64,000 nucleotides of DNA from Microbacterium aurantiacum (GCF_021654035.1 NZ_JAJPDW010000004.1:124001-188000); one strand, 5' to 3'. Counted from the stretch's first letter, positions 1 through 9,649 are shown. A program made the numbers and translations. The notes: a model not told the origin generated them from the sequence alone.

Positions 1-114
1 GTGAAGAACTTCGGCCGCAAGGAGATGACCTCCTCGATCGTCGTCTCGTACTACTGGCACTTCGTCGACGTGGTGTGGATCGCTCTGTTCCTCGTCATCT
101 ACTTCCTGAAATAG
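1..114 (+). CDS. ctaE: Cytochrome c oxidase subunit III, C-terminal end (partial)
   Basis: Only the last 37 residues are in the window; the frame is open at base 1 and stops at 112-114. The tail has the [11 protein letters not shown] motif followed by a hydrophobic segment ending YFLK, which is the conserved last transmembrane helix of haem-copper oxidase subunit III. CtaE is a core membrane subunit of the aa3 oxidase. It sits 15 bp before qcrC, the usual actinobacterial ctaE-qcrCAB order. The GTG at base 1 is an internal valine, not a start. Confidence 0.93.
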   Translation: MKNFGRKEMTSSIVVSYYWHFVDVVWIALFLVIYFLK

Positions 115-129
115 GAGCTGATTCCCGAC

Positions 130-930
130 ATGGCACGCACCACACAGCGCCGAAATCACGGACGTCGCAGCCCCTGGGCAGCCGCCGCGCTGATCGGCAT
201 CGGCCTGCTCATCACGGGCGGGGCCTACGCGGGGGCATCCGCCGCGATGGCGTCGACGACCGAGCCGACGATCAACTCCGCGCTGACCATCGACGACGGC
301 AAGAAGCTCTTCCAGGCGAACTGCGCCACCTGCCACGGACTCGACCTGCAGGGAAGCCTCGAGGGCCCCGCGCTCTACGGCGTCGGCGAGCTCTCCGTGC
401 ACTTCCAGATGAGCACCGGTCGCATGCCGCTGCAGATGCAGGGTCCCCAGGCTCCGCAGAAGCCGGTCCAGTTCACGGACGACCAGATCGCCGCCATCGG
501 CGCGTACATCCAGTCGACCTCCCCCGGGCCGTCGTTCCCCGCGGACGCCGTGCTCGACGGCGAGGGTGACGTCGCCAACGGCGGTGAGCTGTTCCGCATC
601 AACTGCGCGATGTGCCACAACGTCGCCGGCGCCGGTGGCGCGCTGACCGAGGGCAAGTACGCCCCGGCGCTGCACACCACGACGCCGCTGAACATGTACG
701 CCGCGATGGTGACCGGCCCGCAGAACATGCCGGTCTTCAACGACCTGAACCTGACGCTCGAGGAGAAGCGGGACATCATCTCGTACCTCCTCTACCTGCA
801 GGAGAACGAGTCCGCCGGTGGATTCTCGCTCGGCTCCCTCGGTCCCGTGTCGGAGGGCCTGTTCATCTGGATCTTCGGGATCGGATCTCTGATCGCGATC
901 ACCGTGTGGATCACGGCGAAATCCAACTGA
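130..930 (+). CDS. qcrC: Cytochrome bc1 complex cytochrome c subunit (dihaem)
   Basis: 266 aa. QcrC is the dihaem cytochrome c of the menaquinol-cytochrome c reductase and passes electrons directly to CtaC in the bcc-aa3 supercomplex. It has an N-terminal signal-anchor (about residues 17-38), two CXXCH haem motifs (CATCH near residue 65 and CAMCH near 159) in duplicated cytochrome c folds, and a C-terminal membrane helix at about 238-260. Two haem sites in one subunit is the known actinobacterial arrangement that replaces soluble cytochrome c. The ATG follows ctaE by 15 bp, with GGAG in the spacer as a ribosome binding site. Confidence 0.96.
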   Translation: MARTTQRRNHGRRSPWAAAALIGIGLLITGGAYAGASAAMASTTEPTINSALTIDDGKKLFQANCATCHGLDLQGSLEGPALYGVGELSVHFQMSTGRMPLQMQGPQAPQKPVQFTDDQIAAIGAYIQSTSPGPSFPADAVLDGEGDVANGGELFRINCAMCHNVAGAGGALTEGKYAPALHTTTPLNMYAAMVTGPQNMPVFNDLNLTLEEKRDIISYLLYLQENESAGGFSLGSLGPVSEGLFIWIFGIGSLIAITVWITAKSN

Positions 931-965
931 CCGAATCATGAACACCAGCACGAACGAGGAGCAGC

Positions 966-2045
966 ATGGCACACGAGGTTGACGCCCTCGAGCACGAGAG
1001 GGAGAGCTGGAAGCCCTCGTCGGGGCTCGCCGTCGTCGTCAGCGACCCGGTGCGCAACCCGGAGCTTCCTCCGCACCGCGAGCGGATGACGGACAAGGAC
1101 CCGGCGGCGATGACGCGCGCGGTCCGCACCATCTACACGCTGTTCTACCTCTCGGTGGCCGGGAGTATCTGGGCGATCGCCGCCTACATGCTCTTCCCCA
1201 TCGAGAGCGGTCAGATCGTCGACATCCGGGCGAACAACCTGTTCATCGGTCTCGGAATCGCCCTGGCCCTCCTCGCCATCGGCATCGCGGCGATCCACTG
1301 GTCCAAGGCGGTCATGCCCGACAAGGAGCACGTCGAGGATCGGCACGCGACCCGCGGTCGGGACGAGACGCGTGCCGCCGCCATCGAGGTCTTCGAGGTC
1401 GCGAACGAGGAGTCCGGCTTCGGCCGCCGCACGATGGTGCGCAACTCGCTCATCGCGGCGCTCGTCGCTTCCGTGGCGCCCGCGGTCGTCCTCTTCCGTG
1501 GCCTTGCTCCGTTCAACACCCCGACCAACCCGATCGCGGGAAACCCGGTCGCCCTGCTCAGCCACACGATGTGGGAGCCGGGGATGCGCCTCGCGCATGA
1601 CCCGACCGGTGAGCCGATCCGCGCCGCCGACGTGACCATCGGCTCGGCGGTCCACGTCATCCCGCAGCCGCTGGCCGCCCTGTCGCACGAAGACGGCTAC
1701 TTGGAGGAGAAGGCGAAGGCGATCGTCCTCCTGATGCGTCTCCAGCCGGAGGATCTCATCGAGCCGGCCGACCGCGCCGACTGGTCCTACGACGGCATCG
1801 TCGCGTACTCCAAGGTCTGCACCCACGTCGGGTGCCCCGTGGCCCTGTACGAGCAGCTCACGCACCACCTGCTCTGCCCGTGCCACCAGTCCCAGTTCGA
1901 CGTGACCGATCAGGCCAAGGTCATCTTCGGACCGGCTGCCCGCCCGCTGCCGCAGCTTCCCATCACCGTGGATGCCGACGGATACCTCGTCGCCCGCAGC
2001 GACTTCACCGAGCCCGTGGGCCCGAGCTTCTGGGAGCGTCATTGA
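966..2045 (+). CDS. qcrA: Cytochrome bc1 complex Rieske iron-sulfur subunit
   Basis: 359 aa. This subunit carries the high-potential 2Fe-2S cluster that takes the first electron from menaquinol. Cluster ligands are visible as CTHVGC (about residues 285-290) and CPCHQS (about 304-309), giving the paired Cys-His ligands and the two Cys of the Rieske disulfide. The N-terminal half has about three hydrophobic segments (near residues 56-76, 90-112 and 160-180). Actinobacterial QcrA has three membrane helices where mitochondrial Rieske proteins have one. An AGGAG lies just before the ATG. The stop codon overlaps the qcrB start. Confidence 0.97.
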   Translation: MAHEVDALEHERESWKPSSGLAVVVSDPVRNPELPPHRERMTDKDPAAMTRAVRTIYTLFYLSVAGSIWAIAAYMLFPIESGQIVDIRANNLFIGLGIALALLAIGIAAIHWSKAVMPDKEHVEDRHATRGRDETRAAAIEVFEVANEESGFGRRTMVRNSLIAALVASVAPAVVLFRGLAPFNTPTNPIAGNPVALLSHTMWEPGMRLAHDPTGEPIRAADVTIGSAVHVIPQPLAALSHEDGYLEEKAKAIVLLMRLQPEDLIEPADRADWSYDGIVAYSKVCTHVGCPVALYEQLTHHLLCPCHQSQFDVTDQAKVIFGPAARPLPQLPITVDADGYLVARSDFTEPVGPSFWERH

Positions 2046-3850
2046 GTACCGCAACCACTGATCCGCAGGGGACGCCGGCCGAGGCCGGCACCCGCGACAA
2101 GCCGCTCGGCGGCCGCTTCGTCGGCGCCGCCTCGAACTACATCGACGAGCGCACCAGCCTCTCCGGCATGGTCAAGGAGCTCGGTCGCAAGATCTTCCCC
2201 GACCACTGGTCGTTCATGCTCGGCGAGATCGCGCTGTGGAGCTTCGTCGTCGTCCTCCTGTCGGGGACGTTCCTGACGTTCTTCTTCCAGGCCTCCATGG
2301 CCGAGGTGCACTACACCGGCGCGTACGAGCCGATGCGGGGCATCGAGATGTCGGCCGCCATGGCGTCGGCGCTGGAGATTTCCTTCGACACCCGCGGCGG
2401 GCTCCTCGTCCGTCAGCTGCACCACTGGGCCGCACTGGTCTTCGTCGCCGGCATCGGCGTGCACATGCTGCGCGTGTTCTTCACCGGTGCGTTCCGCAAG
2501 CCGCGCGAGATCAACTGGGTGATCGGATTCGTCCTGTTCATCCTCGCCATGGCCGAGGGCTTCACCGGATACTCGCTTCCGGACGACGTGCTCTCCGGCA
2601 ACGGCCTCCGGATCATCGACGGCATGATCAAGGGCATCCCGCTCATCGGCACGTGGACGTCGTTCCTGTTGTTCGGCGGCGAGTTCCCCGGCACCGCGAT
2701 CGTCGGTCGCCTCTACGCCCTGCACATCCTGATCCTGCCGGCGATCCTCGTGGCCCTCCTCGCGGTGCACCTGATGCTGATGATCATCAACAAGCACACC
2801 CAGTTCGCCGGTCCCGGTCGCACGAACAGCAACGTCGTGGGCTACCCGATGATGCCGGTGTACATGTCGAAGATGGGCGGCTTCTTCTTCATCGTCTTCG
2901 GTGTGCTGGTGCTGATCGCGTCGCTCTTCACGATCAACCCGATCTGGAACTACGGCCCCTACGACCCCTCACCGGTGTCCGCGGGAACGCAGCCTGACTG
3001 GTACATCGGCTTCGCGGACGGTGCTCTGCGCCTCATCCCGCCGCACTGGGAGTTCGTCCTCTTCGACCGCACCTTCTCGATGAACATCCTCGTCCCGCTC
3101 GTCGGGCTCGGCGTCTTCATCGTGCTGGTGATGATCTACCCCTTCATCGAGGCGTGGGTCACGGGCGACAAGCGCGAGCACCACATCGCCCAGCGTCCGC
3201 GCAACGCCGCGACGCGTACCGCCATCGGCGCCGCCGGTGTGACCTTCTACGCCGTGCTCTGGGCTGCTGCATCCTCCGACATCATCGCCACGCACTTCTG
3301 GCTGACGATGGAGGGAGTCATCCACGGACTCCAGGCGGCCCTCATCCTGGGTCCGATCGTCGCCTACTTCGTCACGAAGCGCATCTGCATCGCGCTCCAG
3401 AAGAAGGACCGCGAGATCGCGCTCCACGGATACGAGTCCGGACGCATCGTCCGCCTCCCCGGTGGTGAGTACATCGAGGTGCACCAGCCCGTCGACGAGT
3501 ACGAGCGCTGGAAGCTCATCGACTACGAGACCTACGAGCCGCTCGTCGTGCGCCCCAACGCCAAGGGAAGCATCCCCTGGCACCAGAACCTCCGGGCCGC
3601 CGTGTCTCGCTGGTTCTTCGAGGACCGCCTGACTCCGGTCACGCAGTCCGAGCTCGACGCCGCTCTGGCTCACCAGCACCACGAGCTCGAGCACATCGCC
3701 GAGGAAGAGGATCGCGAACTGCAGGCCGCCCACGAGCGCGCGGGAGTCCCGGATGCACCGCACGTCCCCATCGACGACGGTCACCAGTCCGAGACCGCTG
3801 TGCGTCCTTCCAACGTCATCATCCCGGAGGATGACGGCAAGAAGTCCTGA
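2042..3850 (+). CDS. qcrB: Cytochrome bc1 complex cytochrome b subunit
   Basis: 602 aa from a TTG start that overlaps the qcrA stop (TTGA), so translation is probably coupled. QcrB is the dihaem cytochrome b with the quinol oxidation and reduction sites. Haem-ligand histidine pairs are recognisable in the second and fourth helix regions (RQLHHWAA with HMLR; YALHIL with AVHLM). About eight to nine membrane segments are followed by a soluble acidic tail of about 160 residues, longer than in mitochondrial cytochrome b but typical of actinobacteria. An in-frame extension upstream to 1832 lies inside qcrA and was rejected. A strong hairpin follows. Confidence 0.96.
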   Translation: MSTATTDPQGTPAEAGTRDKPLGGRFVGAASNYIDERTSLSGMVKELGRKIFPDHWSFMLGEIALWSFVVVLLSGTFLTFFFQASMAEVHYTGAYEPMRGIEMSAAMASALEISFDTRGGLLVRQLHHWAALVFVAGIGVHMLRVFFTGAFRKPREINWVIGFVLFILAMAEGFTGYSLPDDVLSGNGLRIIDGMIKGIPLIGTWTSFLLFGGEFPGTAIVGRLYALHILILPAILVALLAVHLMLMIINKHTQFAGPGRTNSNVVGYPMMPVYMSKMGGFFFIVFGVLVLIASLFTINPIWNYGPYDPSPVSAGTQPDWYIGFADGALRLIPPHWEFVLFDRTFSMNILVPLVGLGVFIVLVMIYPFIEAWVTGDKREHHIAQRPRNAATRTAIGAAGVTFYAVLWAAASSDIIATHFWLTMEGVIHGLQAALILGPIVAYFVTKRICIALQKKDREIALHGYESGRIVRLPGGEYIEVHQPVDEYERWKLIDYETYEPLVVRPNAKGSIPWHQNLRAAVSRWFFEDRLTPVTQSELDAALAHQHHELEHIAEEEDRELQAAHERAGVPDAPHVPIDDGHQSETAVRPSNVIIPEDDGKKS

Positions 3851-3858
3851 CGGACGAC

Positions 3859-3904
3859 GAACATGAGAGCGGCCCCTCTTCCGAGAGGGGCCGCTCTCAT
3901 GTTC
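3859..3904. terminator. Perfect 21-bp hairpin after qcrB
   Basis: Two 21-nt arms (3859-3879 and 3884-3904) are perfectly complementary around a TCCG loop. It begins 8 bp after the qcrB stop and should end ctaE-qcrCAB transcription. There is no long U-tract, as is common for actinobacterial terminators. Confidence 0.88.
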
Positions 3905-3994
3905 GGTTGCGCGGCGGTACGCCCGTCGTCAGGGTGGCAGTCTTCCTCCGCTCCGTGGCAGGCGCGGAGGCATGGGCCGAGGCCCCTACATCGC

Positions 3995-4000
3995 TACGGT
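3995..4000 (+). promoter_or_regulatory. -10 element for a leaderless rhodanese transcript
   Basis: TACGGT ends 6 nt before the ATG at 4007, and no Shine-Dalgarno-like sequence precedes that ATG. The spacing predicts transcription starting at the initiation codon. Confidence 0.55.
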
Positions 4001-4006
4001 GAAGCC

Positions 4007-4423
4007 ATGCCCTCATCAGATGACGCGATCGCCTACTTCCACCGCCGACTCCAGCACGAGACCGATCCCGCGGACGTCTATGCGGCGCAGCGCGCCGGAG
4101 AACGCTTCACCCTGGTCGATGTCCGCGACGCGGCGGCGTGGGCGCAGGGACGCGTCCAGGGCGCCGTGCACATCCCCCACGCCGATCTCCCCTCTCGGGC
4201 CCCGAAGGAACTGGACGCCACGGTGCCCGTGGTGGTCTATTGCTGGAGTCCCGGCTGCAACGGGGGCGTGCGGGGTGCCCTCGTCCTCTCCTCTCTCGGC
4301 TACGACGTCAAGGAGATGATCGGCGGCTTCGAGTACTGGGCGCGCGAGGGACTCCCCACCGTCACCGACGATGGTCCTCTCCCCCGCACCTTCGACCCTC
4401 TCGTCACCGTCGTCCGGCGCTGA
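4007..4423 (+). CDS. Rhodanese-like domain protein
   Basis: 138 aa, a single rhodanese fold covering about residues 20-130. The active-site loop is VVYCWSPGCNGG, with the first Cys as the persulfide-forming candidate, and the C-terminal EMIGGFEYWAREG is typical of the family. Proteins of this type move sulfane sulfur or act in thiol stress; the substrate cannot be told from sequence. The ATG at 4007 was chosen over an earlier in-frame start at 3863 because the extension crosses the terminator, is poorly conserved in composition, and a -10 box sits 6 nt upstream. It stands alone between convergent respiratory operons. Confidence 0.85.
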   Translation: MPSSDDAIAYFHRRLQHETDPADVYAAQRAGERFTLVDVRDAAAWAQGRVQGAVHIPHADLPSRAPKELDATVPVVVYCWSPGCNGGVRGALVLSSLGYDVKEMIGGFEYWAREGLPTVTDDGPLPRTFDPLVTVVRR

Positions 4424-4460
4424 GCCAGCCGGGCGCGCGGCCCTGAGACAGCGCAGAGCA

Positions 4461-4496
4461 CGACGAATGCCCCCACCGGAGTGGGGGCCCTCGTCG
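4461..4496. terminator. Bidirectional hairpin between rhodanese gene and ctaF
   Basis: The core stem GCCCCCAC/GTGGGGGC closes a CGGA loop. After a 2-nt internal loop it continues as CGACGA/TCGTCG. It lies between two convergent genes and can serve both. Confidence 0.8.
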
Positions 4497-4508
4497 TCTA
4501 CTCGGTAC

Positions 4509-4979
4509 TCAGCGGGCGAAGTACCCGCGGTAGTACTCGTACACCCAGCCGACGATGGCGACGAGGAAGATCGCGACACCGATCGGGAACATCCAGACCC
4601 CGACCGCGAGACCGAGGATCGCGACACCGGCGGACGCCGCGAGGACGATGGGCCACCAGGACCAGGGGCTGAACTCGCCGAGCTCCGGGTCACCGTCGTC
4701 GATGTCGGCGGTCAGGGTGTCCTCGGGGAGCTCACCGCCCTGTGCTTTGTGGACCTTGCCGATGTAGAAGGCGATCAGCGCCGCCATGAAAGCCAGGAAG
4801 ACCAACGCCACGCTGCCCACCCACTCGACGGAGTTGGTGAAGATCGTCCAGTTGTTCGCGCCGGGGTTGGCGGCGGCCTGCGCCGGCCAGTGGGCGATGA
4901 GGTTCCAGCCGATGTAGATGGCGGCGACGACGGCCGAGAAGACGGTCAGCAGCCACCACAGACCGGTATTGGTGCGCAC
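4509..4979 (-). CDS. ctaF: Cytochrome c oxidase subunit 4 (actinobacterial type)
   Basis: 156 aa. CtaF is the small membrane subunit IV specific to actinobacterial aa3 oxidases. Four hydrophobic helices are visible: near the N-terminus (LLTVFSAVVAAIYIGWNLIA), two central ones (VALVFLAFMAALIAFYIG and WPIVLAASAGVAILGLAVGVW) and one near the C-terminus (GVAIFLVAIVGWVYEYY), ending in YRGYFAR. The GTG start directly abuts the ctaD stop (TAAGTG), so the two are surely co-translated. Last gene of ctaC-ctaD-ctaF. Confidence 0.94.
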   Translation of the reverse strand: MRTNTGLWWLLTVFSAVVAAIYIGWNLIAHWPAQAAANPGANNWTIFTNSVEWVGSVALVFLAFMAALIAFYIGKVHKAQGGELPEDTLTADIDDGDPELGEFSPWSWWPIVLAASAGVAILGLAVGVWMFPIGVAIFLVAIVGWVYEYYRGYFAR

Positions 4980-6743
4980 TTACTTGACCTTTCCTTCGGC
5001 GACGTCCACCACGGGAGCCTCGGGCGCGTCCTTCGCCGGCCCCACACCGACCGGGATACCCGCCTCGGGGTGGTTCAGGTCGAACGCGGGACGCTCGCTG
5101 CGGATGCGGGGAATCGAGGTGAAGTTGTGACGGGGAGGCGGGCAGGACGTCGCCCATTCGAGCGACGCACCGTAGCCCCACGGGTCGTTCACCGTCACGC
5201 GCGGGGCCTTGCGTGCCGTGATCCAGACGTTGAACAGGAACGGGATCATCGAGGCCGCCAGGACGATCGAGCCGATCGTCGACAGCTGGTTCTGCCACGT
5301 CCAGTTGTCGAAGCTCGAGTAGTCCGCGTATCGGCGGGGCATACCGTCGACACCGAGCCAGTGCTGGACAAGGAATGTCATGTGGAAGCCGATGAACAGG
5401 AGCCAGAAGTGGACCATGCCCAGACGCTCGTTGAGCATCTTGCCCGTCCACTTCGGCCACCAGAAGTAGAACCCGGCGAACATCGCGAAGACGACCGTGC
5501 CGAAGACCACGTAGTGGAAGTGCGCCACGACGAAGTACGAGTCCGAGAGGTGGAAGTCCAGCGGCGGCGACGCCAGGATCACGCCGGTGAGACCACCGAA
5601 GACGAAGGAGATGAGGAAGCCGAGGGAGAAGACCATGGGGGTCTCGAAGGTGACGGATCCCCGCCACATCGTTCCGATCCAGTTGAAGATCTTCACACCC
5701 GTCGGAACCGCGATGAGCATCGTCATCAGTGAGAAGAACGGCAACAGGACCGCCCCCGTCACGTACATGTGGTGCGCCCAGACCGCGACAGAGAGCGCGG
5801 CGATCGCGATGGTCGCGTAGACGAGCGTCTTGTACCCGAAGATCGGCTTCCGGCTGAACACCGGGAAGATCTCGGAGACGATGCCGAAGAACGGCAACGC
5901 GATGATGTACACCTCTGGGTGCCCGAAGAACCAGAAGAGGTGCTGCCAGAGCAGGACCCCGCCGTTCTGCGGGTCGTAGATGTGCGCACCCAGCACACGG
6001 TCCGCCGCTGCGGCGAAGATCGCGGCCGCGAGGATCGGGAACGCCATCAGGATCAGGATGCTCGTGACGAGCGTGTTCCAGGTGAAGATCGGCATCCGCC
6101 ACATCGTCATGCCGGGGGCGCGCATCGTGATGATCGTGGTGATGAAGTTGACGGCACCGAGAATCGTTCCGAAACCGCTCATACCCAGACCGAGCATCCA
6201 GAGGTTCCCGCCGACGCCTGGCGAGAAGCTCGCGTTCGCCAGTGGTTGATAGGCGAACCATCCGAACGCCGCAGCGCCCTGGGGGGTGAGGAATCCGGCG
6301 ACCGCGATGGTCGACCCGAAGAGGAAGAGCCAGAAGGCGAAGGCGTTCAATCGGGGGAACGCGACGTCCGGCGCGCCGATCTGCAGCGGAAGCAGCGCAT
6401 TGGCGAACCCGGCGAACAGCGGTGTCGCGAACATCAGCAGCATGATCGTGCCGTGCATCGTGAACAGCTGGTTGTACTGGTCCTTGGTCGGGATGATCTG
6501 CATCCCGGGCTCGAACAGTTCGGCACGGATGATGAGCGCCATCACTCCGCCGAGCAGGAAGAACGTGAAGGACGAGATCAGGTACATGTACCCGATGGTC
6601 TTGTGGTCAGTGGAGGTGATCCACTTGACGATGATGTTCCCCTTCTGCTCCGTGCGGTTGCGGCTCAGCAGAGCCGCCTGGCGCGGAGGGAGGGTGGTGG
6701 GCCTGCTGGAGCCCGATTCCTGGAGCGGAAGCGTCGTCGCCAT
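4980..6743 (-). CDS. ctaD: Cytochrome c oxidase subunit I
   Basis: 587 aa. This is the catalytic subunit with haem a, haem a3 and CuB, reducing O2 and pumping protons. Twelve membrane helices are evident. [13 protein letters not shown] holds the CuB histidine and the cross-linked tyrosine, HHMYVTG holds the paired CuB histidines, and HFHYVVFG near residue 400 carries the haem a3/haem a ligands. The ATG at 6743 (start MATTLPLQ) was chosen; the frame runs open further upstream but that part overlaps ctaC. The stop of ctaC lies 2 bp before this start. Confidence 0.97.
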   Translation of the reverse strand: MATTLPLQESGSSRPTTLPPRQAALLSRNRTEQKGNIIVKWITSTDHKTIGYMYLISSFTFFLLGGVMALIIRAELFEPGMQIIPTKDQYNQLFTMHGTIMLLMFATPLFAGFANALLPLQIGAPDVAFPRLNAFAFWLFLFGSTIAVAGFLTPQGAAAFGWFAYQPLANASFSPGVGGNLWMLGLGMSGFGTILGAVNFITTIITMRAPGMTMWRMPIFTWNTLVTSILILMAFPILAAAIFAAAADRVLGAHIYDPQNGGVLLWQHLFWFFGHPEVYIIALPFFGIVSEIFPVFSRKPIFGYKTLVYATIAIAALSVAVWAHHMYVTGAVLLPFFSLMTMLIAVPTGVKIFNWIGTMWRGSVTFETPMVFSLGFLISFVFGGLTGVILASPPLDFHLSDSYFVVAHFHYVVFGTVVFAMFAGFYFWWPKWTGKMLNERLGMVHFWLLFIGFHMTFLVQHWLGVDGMPRRYADYSSFDNWTWQNQLSTIGSIVLAASMIPFLFNVWITARKAPRVTVNDPWGYGASLEWATSCPPPRHNFTSIPRIRSERPAFDLNHPEAGIPVGVGPAKDAPEAPVVDVAEGKVK

Positions 6744-6745
6744 GG

Positions 6746-7633
6746 TCAGTCCTGTCCCTCGGGAGCGGAACCGCCCGTGCCGGGCAGGTTCTGAAGTCGG
6801 TCGTACGCGTCGTTGATGTCGCCGGTCTGACCCGCCGCACGCAGGGACGCGAGGTAGCTGTCGTACTCGGACTGGCTGACGACCTCGACGTTGAAGAGCA
6901 TCATCGAGTGGTACTCGCCGCAGAGTTCGGCGCACTTCCCGGCGTACGTGCCCTCACGGGTCGGCGTGAAGGACCAGTAGTTGTCCTTGCCGATGTACAT
7001 GTCCTTCTTGTACAGGAAGTCGATGATCCAGAAGGAGTGGATCACGTCGCGCGACTGCAGCTTGATCTTCACCGTCTGGTCGACGGGGAGGTACAGGGTC
7101 GGCAGCTCGGAGACGATGTCGCCGCGGGCGTCGGTCTGCGCCTGGACTCCCATGCTCCACACCGTGTCCGACTCGGACTCACCGTCGTACTGGAAGTCCC
7201 AGGCCCACTGCTTGCCGATCGCGGTGATCGAGACGTCGGGGTCCTCGGTCTGGGTCTCGAGGATCGCCTGGTCACGCGCGGTGAAGGCGAAGAACCCGAT
7301 CACGAGGATGAGCGGCACGATCGTGTAGAAGATCTCGATCGGCATGTTGTAGCGCAGCTGCACGGGCAGGCCGACCTGTCCGCGGCGCCGGCGGTATGCG
7401 ATCACGGCCCAGCCCATCAGGCCCCAGGTGATGAACCCGACGGCCAGGAGCACGATCCAGGAGTTCACCCACAGACCCGACACCATCTCGGTGTGGTTCG
7501 TGGCCGGGGTGCCTTCCTCGACGAAGCCGGGGAGGAAGCCGTTGAGCTCCGTCGGGGTGCAACCGGCGAGGACTGCTGCCGCTGCGATCCCGACGGGGAG
7601 AACGGCCCAGCGGATTCGACGTTTCGGGGGCAC
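6746..7633 (-). CDS. ctaC: Cytochrome c oxidase subunit II
   Basis: 295 aa. CtaC is the CuA electron-entry subunit. The N-terminus is a lipoprotein signal with the lipobox LAGC, followed by two membrane hairpin helices and a periplasmic cupredoxin domain. The CuA motif [12 protein letters not shown] is intact near residue 245, with the upstream aromatic electron-entry region WAWDF. The GTG start is preceded by GAAAGG at a good distance. First gene of ctaC-ctaD-ctaF; a -10 box and a small hairpin lie upstream. Confidence 0.96.
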   Translation of the reverse strand: MPPKRRIRWAVLPVGIAAAAVLAGCTPTELNGFLPGFVEEGTPATNHTEMVSGLWVNSWIVLLAVGFITWGLMGWAVIAYRRRRGQVGLPVQLRYNMPIEIFYTIVPLILVIGFFAFTARDQAILETQTEDPDVSITAIGKQWAWDFQYDGESESDTVWSMGVQAQTDARGDIVSELPTLYLPVDQTVKIKLQSRDVIHSFWIIDFLYKKDMYIGKDNYWSFTPTREGTYAGKCAELCGEYHSMMLFNVEVVSQSEYDSYLASLRAAGQTGDINDAYDRLQNLPGTGGSAPEGQD

Positions 7634-7651
7634 GATGCACCTTTCCGGGTC

Positions 7652-7675
7652 GCGGATATTTCATCCGCCAGTCTA
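7652..7675 (-). promoter_or_regulatory. ctaC promoter -10 and 5' leader hairpin
   Basis: On the minus strand, TAGACT (7670-7675) is a good -10 hexamer. It is followed by GCGGAT-GAAAT-ATCCGC (7652-7668), a 6-bp stem with a 5-nt loop lying between the predicted start site and the ribosome binding site. The role of the stem is unknown. Confidence 0.5.
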
Positions 7676-7794
7676 GGGCAAGCGCCCAGGGTATTCAGGC
7701 CATCTGCCCAGGTTCCGCGGGGGTCGGGACACGGGTACCGGGTCCGGCATCCTTTCGGAGCCCCTTCGAAACGCCGGGATTCCGGCCGGATGGG

Positions 7795-8160
7795 TCAGTG
7801 GAAGCTGTCGCCGCAGGCGCAGCTGCCGGCAGCGTTGGGGTTGTCGATCGTGAAGCCCTGCTCCGAGATCGTGTCCTTGAAGTCGATCGTCGCGCCGTCG
7901 AGGTACGGGACGCTCATGTCGTCGATGATGACCTCGACGCCGTCGAAGTCGACGGTCTTGTCTCCGTCGAGGTAACGCTCGTCGAAGTACAGCTGGTAGA
8001 TGAGACCGCTGCAGCCGCCGGGCTGGACGGCGACGCGCAGACGGAGGTCGTCACGCCCCTCCTGCTCCAGCAGCGTCTTCACCTTGAGCGCGGCGGCGTC
8101 GGTCAACAGGACGCCGTGTTCGCGGGCGGTCTGATCGGTGGTCAGCGCGGTGTCGGTCAT
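7795..8160 (-). CDS. erpA: Iron-sulfur cluster insertion protein (A-type carrier)
   Basis: 121 aa, a complete HesB/IscA/ErpA-family protein. The three conserved cysteines are in place: one in QPGGCSG and the pair in GSCACGDSF at the C-terminus. A-type carriers take 2Fe-2S or 4Fe-4S clusters from the scaffold and deliver them to apoproteins. Its position beside the Rieske and oxidase genes fits a supply role for respiration, but that is inference. AGGAG precedes the ATG, and a TAGAAT -10 lies at 8203-8208. Confidence 0.93.
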   Translation of the reverse strand: MTDTALTTDQTAREHGVLLTDAAALKVKTLLEQEGRDDLRLRVAVQPGGCSGLIYQLYFDERYLDGDKTVDFDGVEVIIDDMSVPYLDGATIDFKDTISEQGFTIDNPNAAGSCACGDSFH

Positions 8161-8202
8161 GGCACTCCTCGTCGAAGCCGCCGTTCATGGCGGATGCGAT
8201 CG

Positions 8203-8208
8203 ATTCTA
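8203..8208 (-). promoter_or_regulatory. -10 element upstream of erpA
   Basis: TAGAAT on the minus strand, about 43 nt before the erpA ATG, in the gap between erpA and the M20 peptidase gene. It suggests that erpA has its own promoter. Confidence 0.45.
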
Positions 8209-8254
8209 CGCGTCCCGATTCCGTCCGGGGGTCGCCGGGCGGGCGACGTCGCGA

Positions 8255-9649
8255 TCAGTCCGCGACACGCCGGTCGAGACGTTCCAGCAGCAGCGCTTCG
8301 GAGAGCACCGCGTTGCGGAACGTCTCCAGGTGGAGCGACTCGTTCGGACTGTGCGCGCGGGAGTGCGGGTCCTCCACTCCCGTCACGAGGATCTGCGCCG
8401 ACGGGAACTCCCTCACCAGATCCGCGATGAAGGGGATCGAACCGCCGACCCCGATGTCGACCGGGTCCACGCCGTATCCGCGCGCGAGCGCGTCCCGCGC
8501 ATCGGCGACCGCCCATCCCCCGGTGTCCACCAGGAACGCGTCGCCGAAATCGGCATCCGTGAACTCCAGCTCGGCTCCCCACGGAGCCCGCTCGCGCAGG
8601 TGCCGCTCGATGGCCGCGTACGCCTCCCGCGCCGGCTGGCCGGGGGCCACTCGTGCGCTGATGACGAAGGACACCTCGGGGGTGAGGGTGTTGGACGCGT
8701 TGGCGAGGCTGGGAGCGTCCGTCCCGGTGATCGTGATCGAGGGCTGGTTCCAGATGCGCGAGAGGATGCTCCCCCGCCCGACCGGCTGGACGCCCGCCGG
8801 GAGTCCCGCCTCGTCCCGCAACGTCTCCTCCGAGTACGGGGGCGTCTGGGCATCCCGCGCGCGGAGGCCCTCGACGGCGACGGCACCGTCGCCGTCCCAC
8901 AGGGTCGAGAGCAGCGTCACGCCCGCCATCATCGCGTCAGGCACAGCTCCCCCGAACATGCCGGAGTGGGATGCGTGCTCCAACGTGCGCACCTTGAGGG
9001 TGAACCGCGTGTTGCCGCGCAACGACACCGTGAGCGCCGGGGTCCGCGCATCCCAGTTGCCCGAGTCCGCCACCACGATGACGTCAGCCCGGAGGATGTC
9101 GGCGTTCTCGGCGAGGAAGGCGGCGAAGGAGCGGGACCCGGCCTCCTCCTCGCCCTCGAAGAAGAGGGCCACACCGAGATCCGGGTCCTCCGACACCTGC
9201 GCAAGCGCTCGGAGCGCCGCGATGTGGGCCATGATGCCCGCCTTGTCGTCCGCCGCACCGCGCCCGTAGAGACGCCCGTCCCGCACGGTGGGCTCGAAGG
9301 GCGGCGATTCCCAGAGTGCGTCGTCGCCGACGGGCTGCACGTCGTGGTGGGCGTAGAGGAGGATCGTGGGGCGACCGTTCTTCGCGGCGCGGCGGGCCAC
9401 GACGGCGGGCGCTCCGACCTCGTCCGAGTCGGGGACGGCGGCGCGACGGATCTCCACCGTGTCGAACAGGCCGACCGCGCGCGCGAGCTCCGCGACCGCC
9501 TCCGCGCTCCGCTCCAGCTGAGCGGGATCGAACCCCGGGAAGGCGACGGAGGGGATGCGCACGAGAGCGCCGAGATCCGCCAGAGCGGAGGGGATGCCGG
9601 AGTCGACTGCCTCGTGGACAGCGGACTCCCGGGTGTGTTCGGAGACCAT
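8255..9649 (-). CDS. M20-family metallopeptidase (dipeptidase)
   Basis: 464 aa. The M20 dizinc fold is shown by YAHHDVQPVGD (first zinc His and the following Asp), GRGAADDKAG (bridging Asp) and FEGEEEAGS (catalytic Glu plus zinc Glu); a late His lies in TGVEDPHSRAHSPNE. The dimerisation lid region lies between about residues 190 and 360. The length and motif set fit cytosolic dipeptidases of the carnosinase/PepV-like branch; the substrate is not determined. The ATG at 9649 (MVSEHTRES) was chosen over an open extension that would overlap the divergent gene. Confidence 0.9.
   Translation of the reverse strand: MVSEHTRESAVHEAVDSGIPSALADLGALVRIPSVAFPGFDPAQLERSAEAVAELARAVGLFDTVEIRRAAVPDSDEVGAPAVVARRAAKNGRPTILLYAHHDVQPVGDDALWESPPFEPTVRDGRLYGRGAADDKAGIMAHIAALRALAQVSEDPDLGVALFFEGEEEAGSRSFAAFLAENADILRADVIVVADSGNWDARTPALTVSLRGNTRFTLKVRTLEHASHSGMFGGAVPDAMMAGVTLLSTLWDGDGAVAVEGLRARDAQTPPYSEETLRDEAGLPAGVQPVGRGSILSRIWNQPSITITGTDAPSLANASNTLTPEVSFVISARVAPGQPAREAYAAIERHLRERAPWGAELEFTDADFGDAFLVDTGGWAVADARDALARGYGVDPVDIGVGGSIPFIADLVREFPSAQILVTGVEDPHSRAHSPNESLHLETFRNAVLSEALLLERLDRRVAD

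Noticed and set aside
3425..3850. The long C-terminal tail of QcrB as an unusual fusion
   Set aside because: Actinobacterial QcrB proteins are known to carry extended soluble C-termini; the composition here does not suggest a separate domain.
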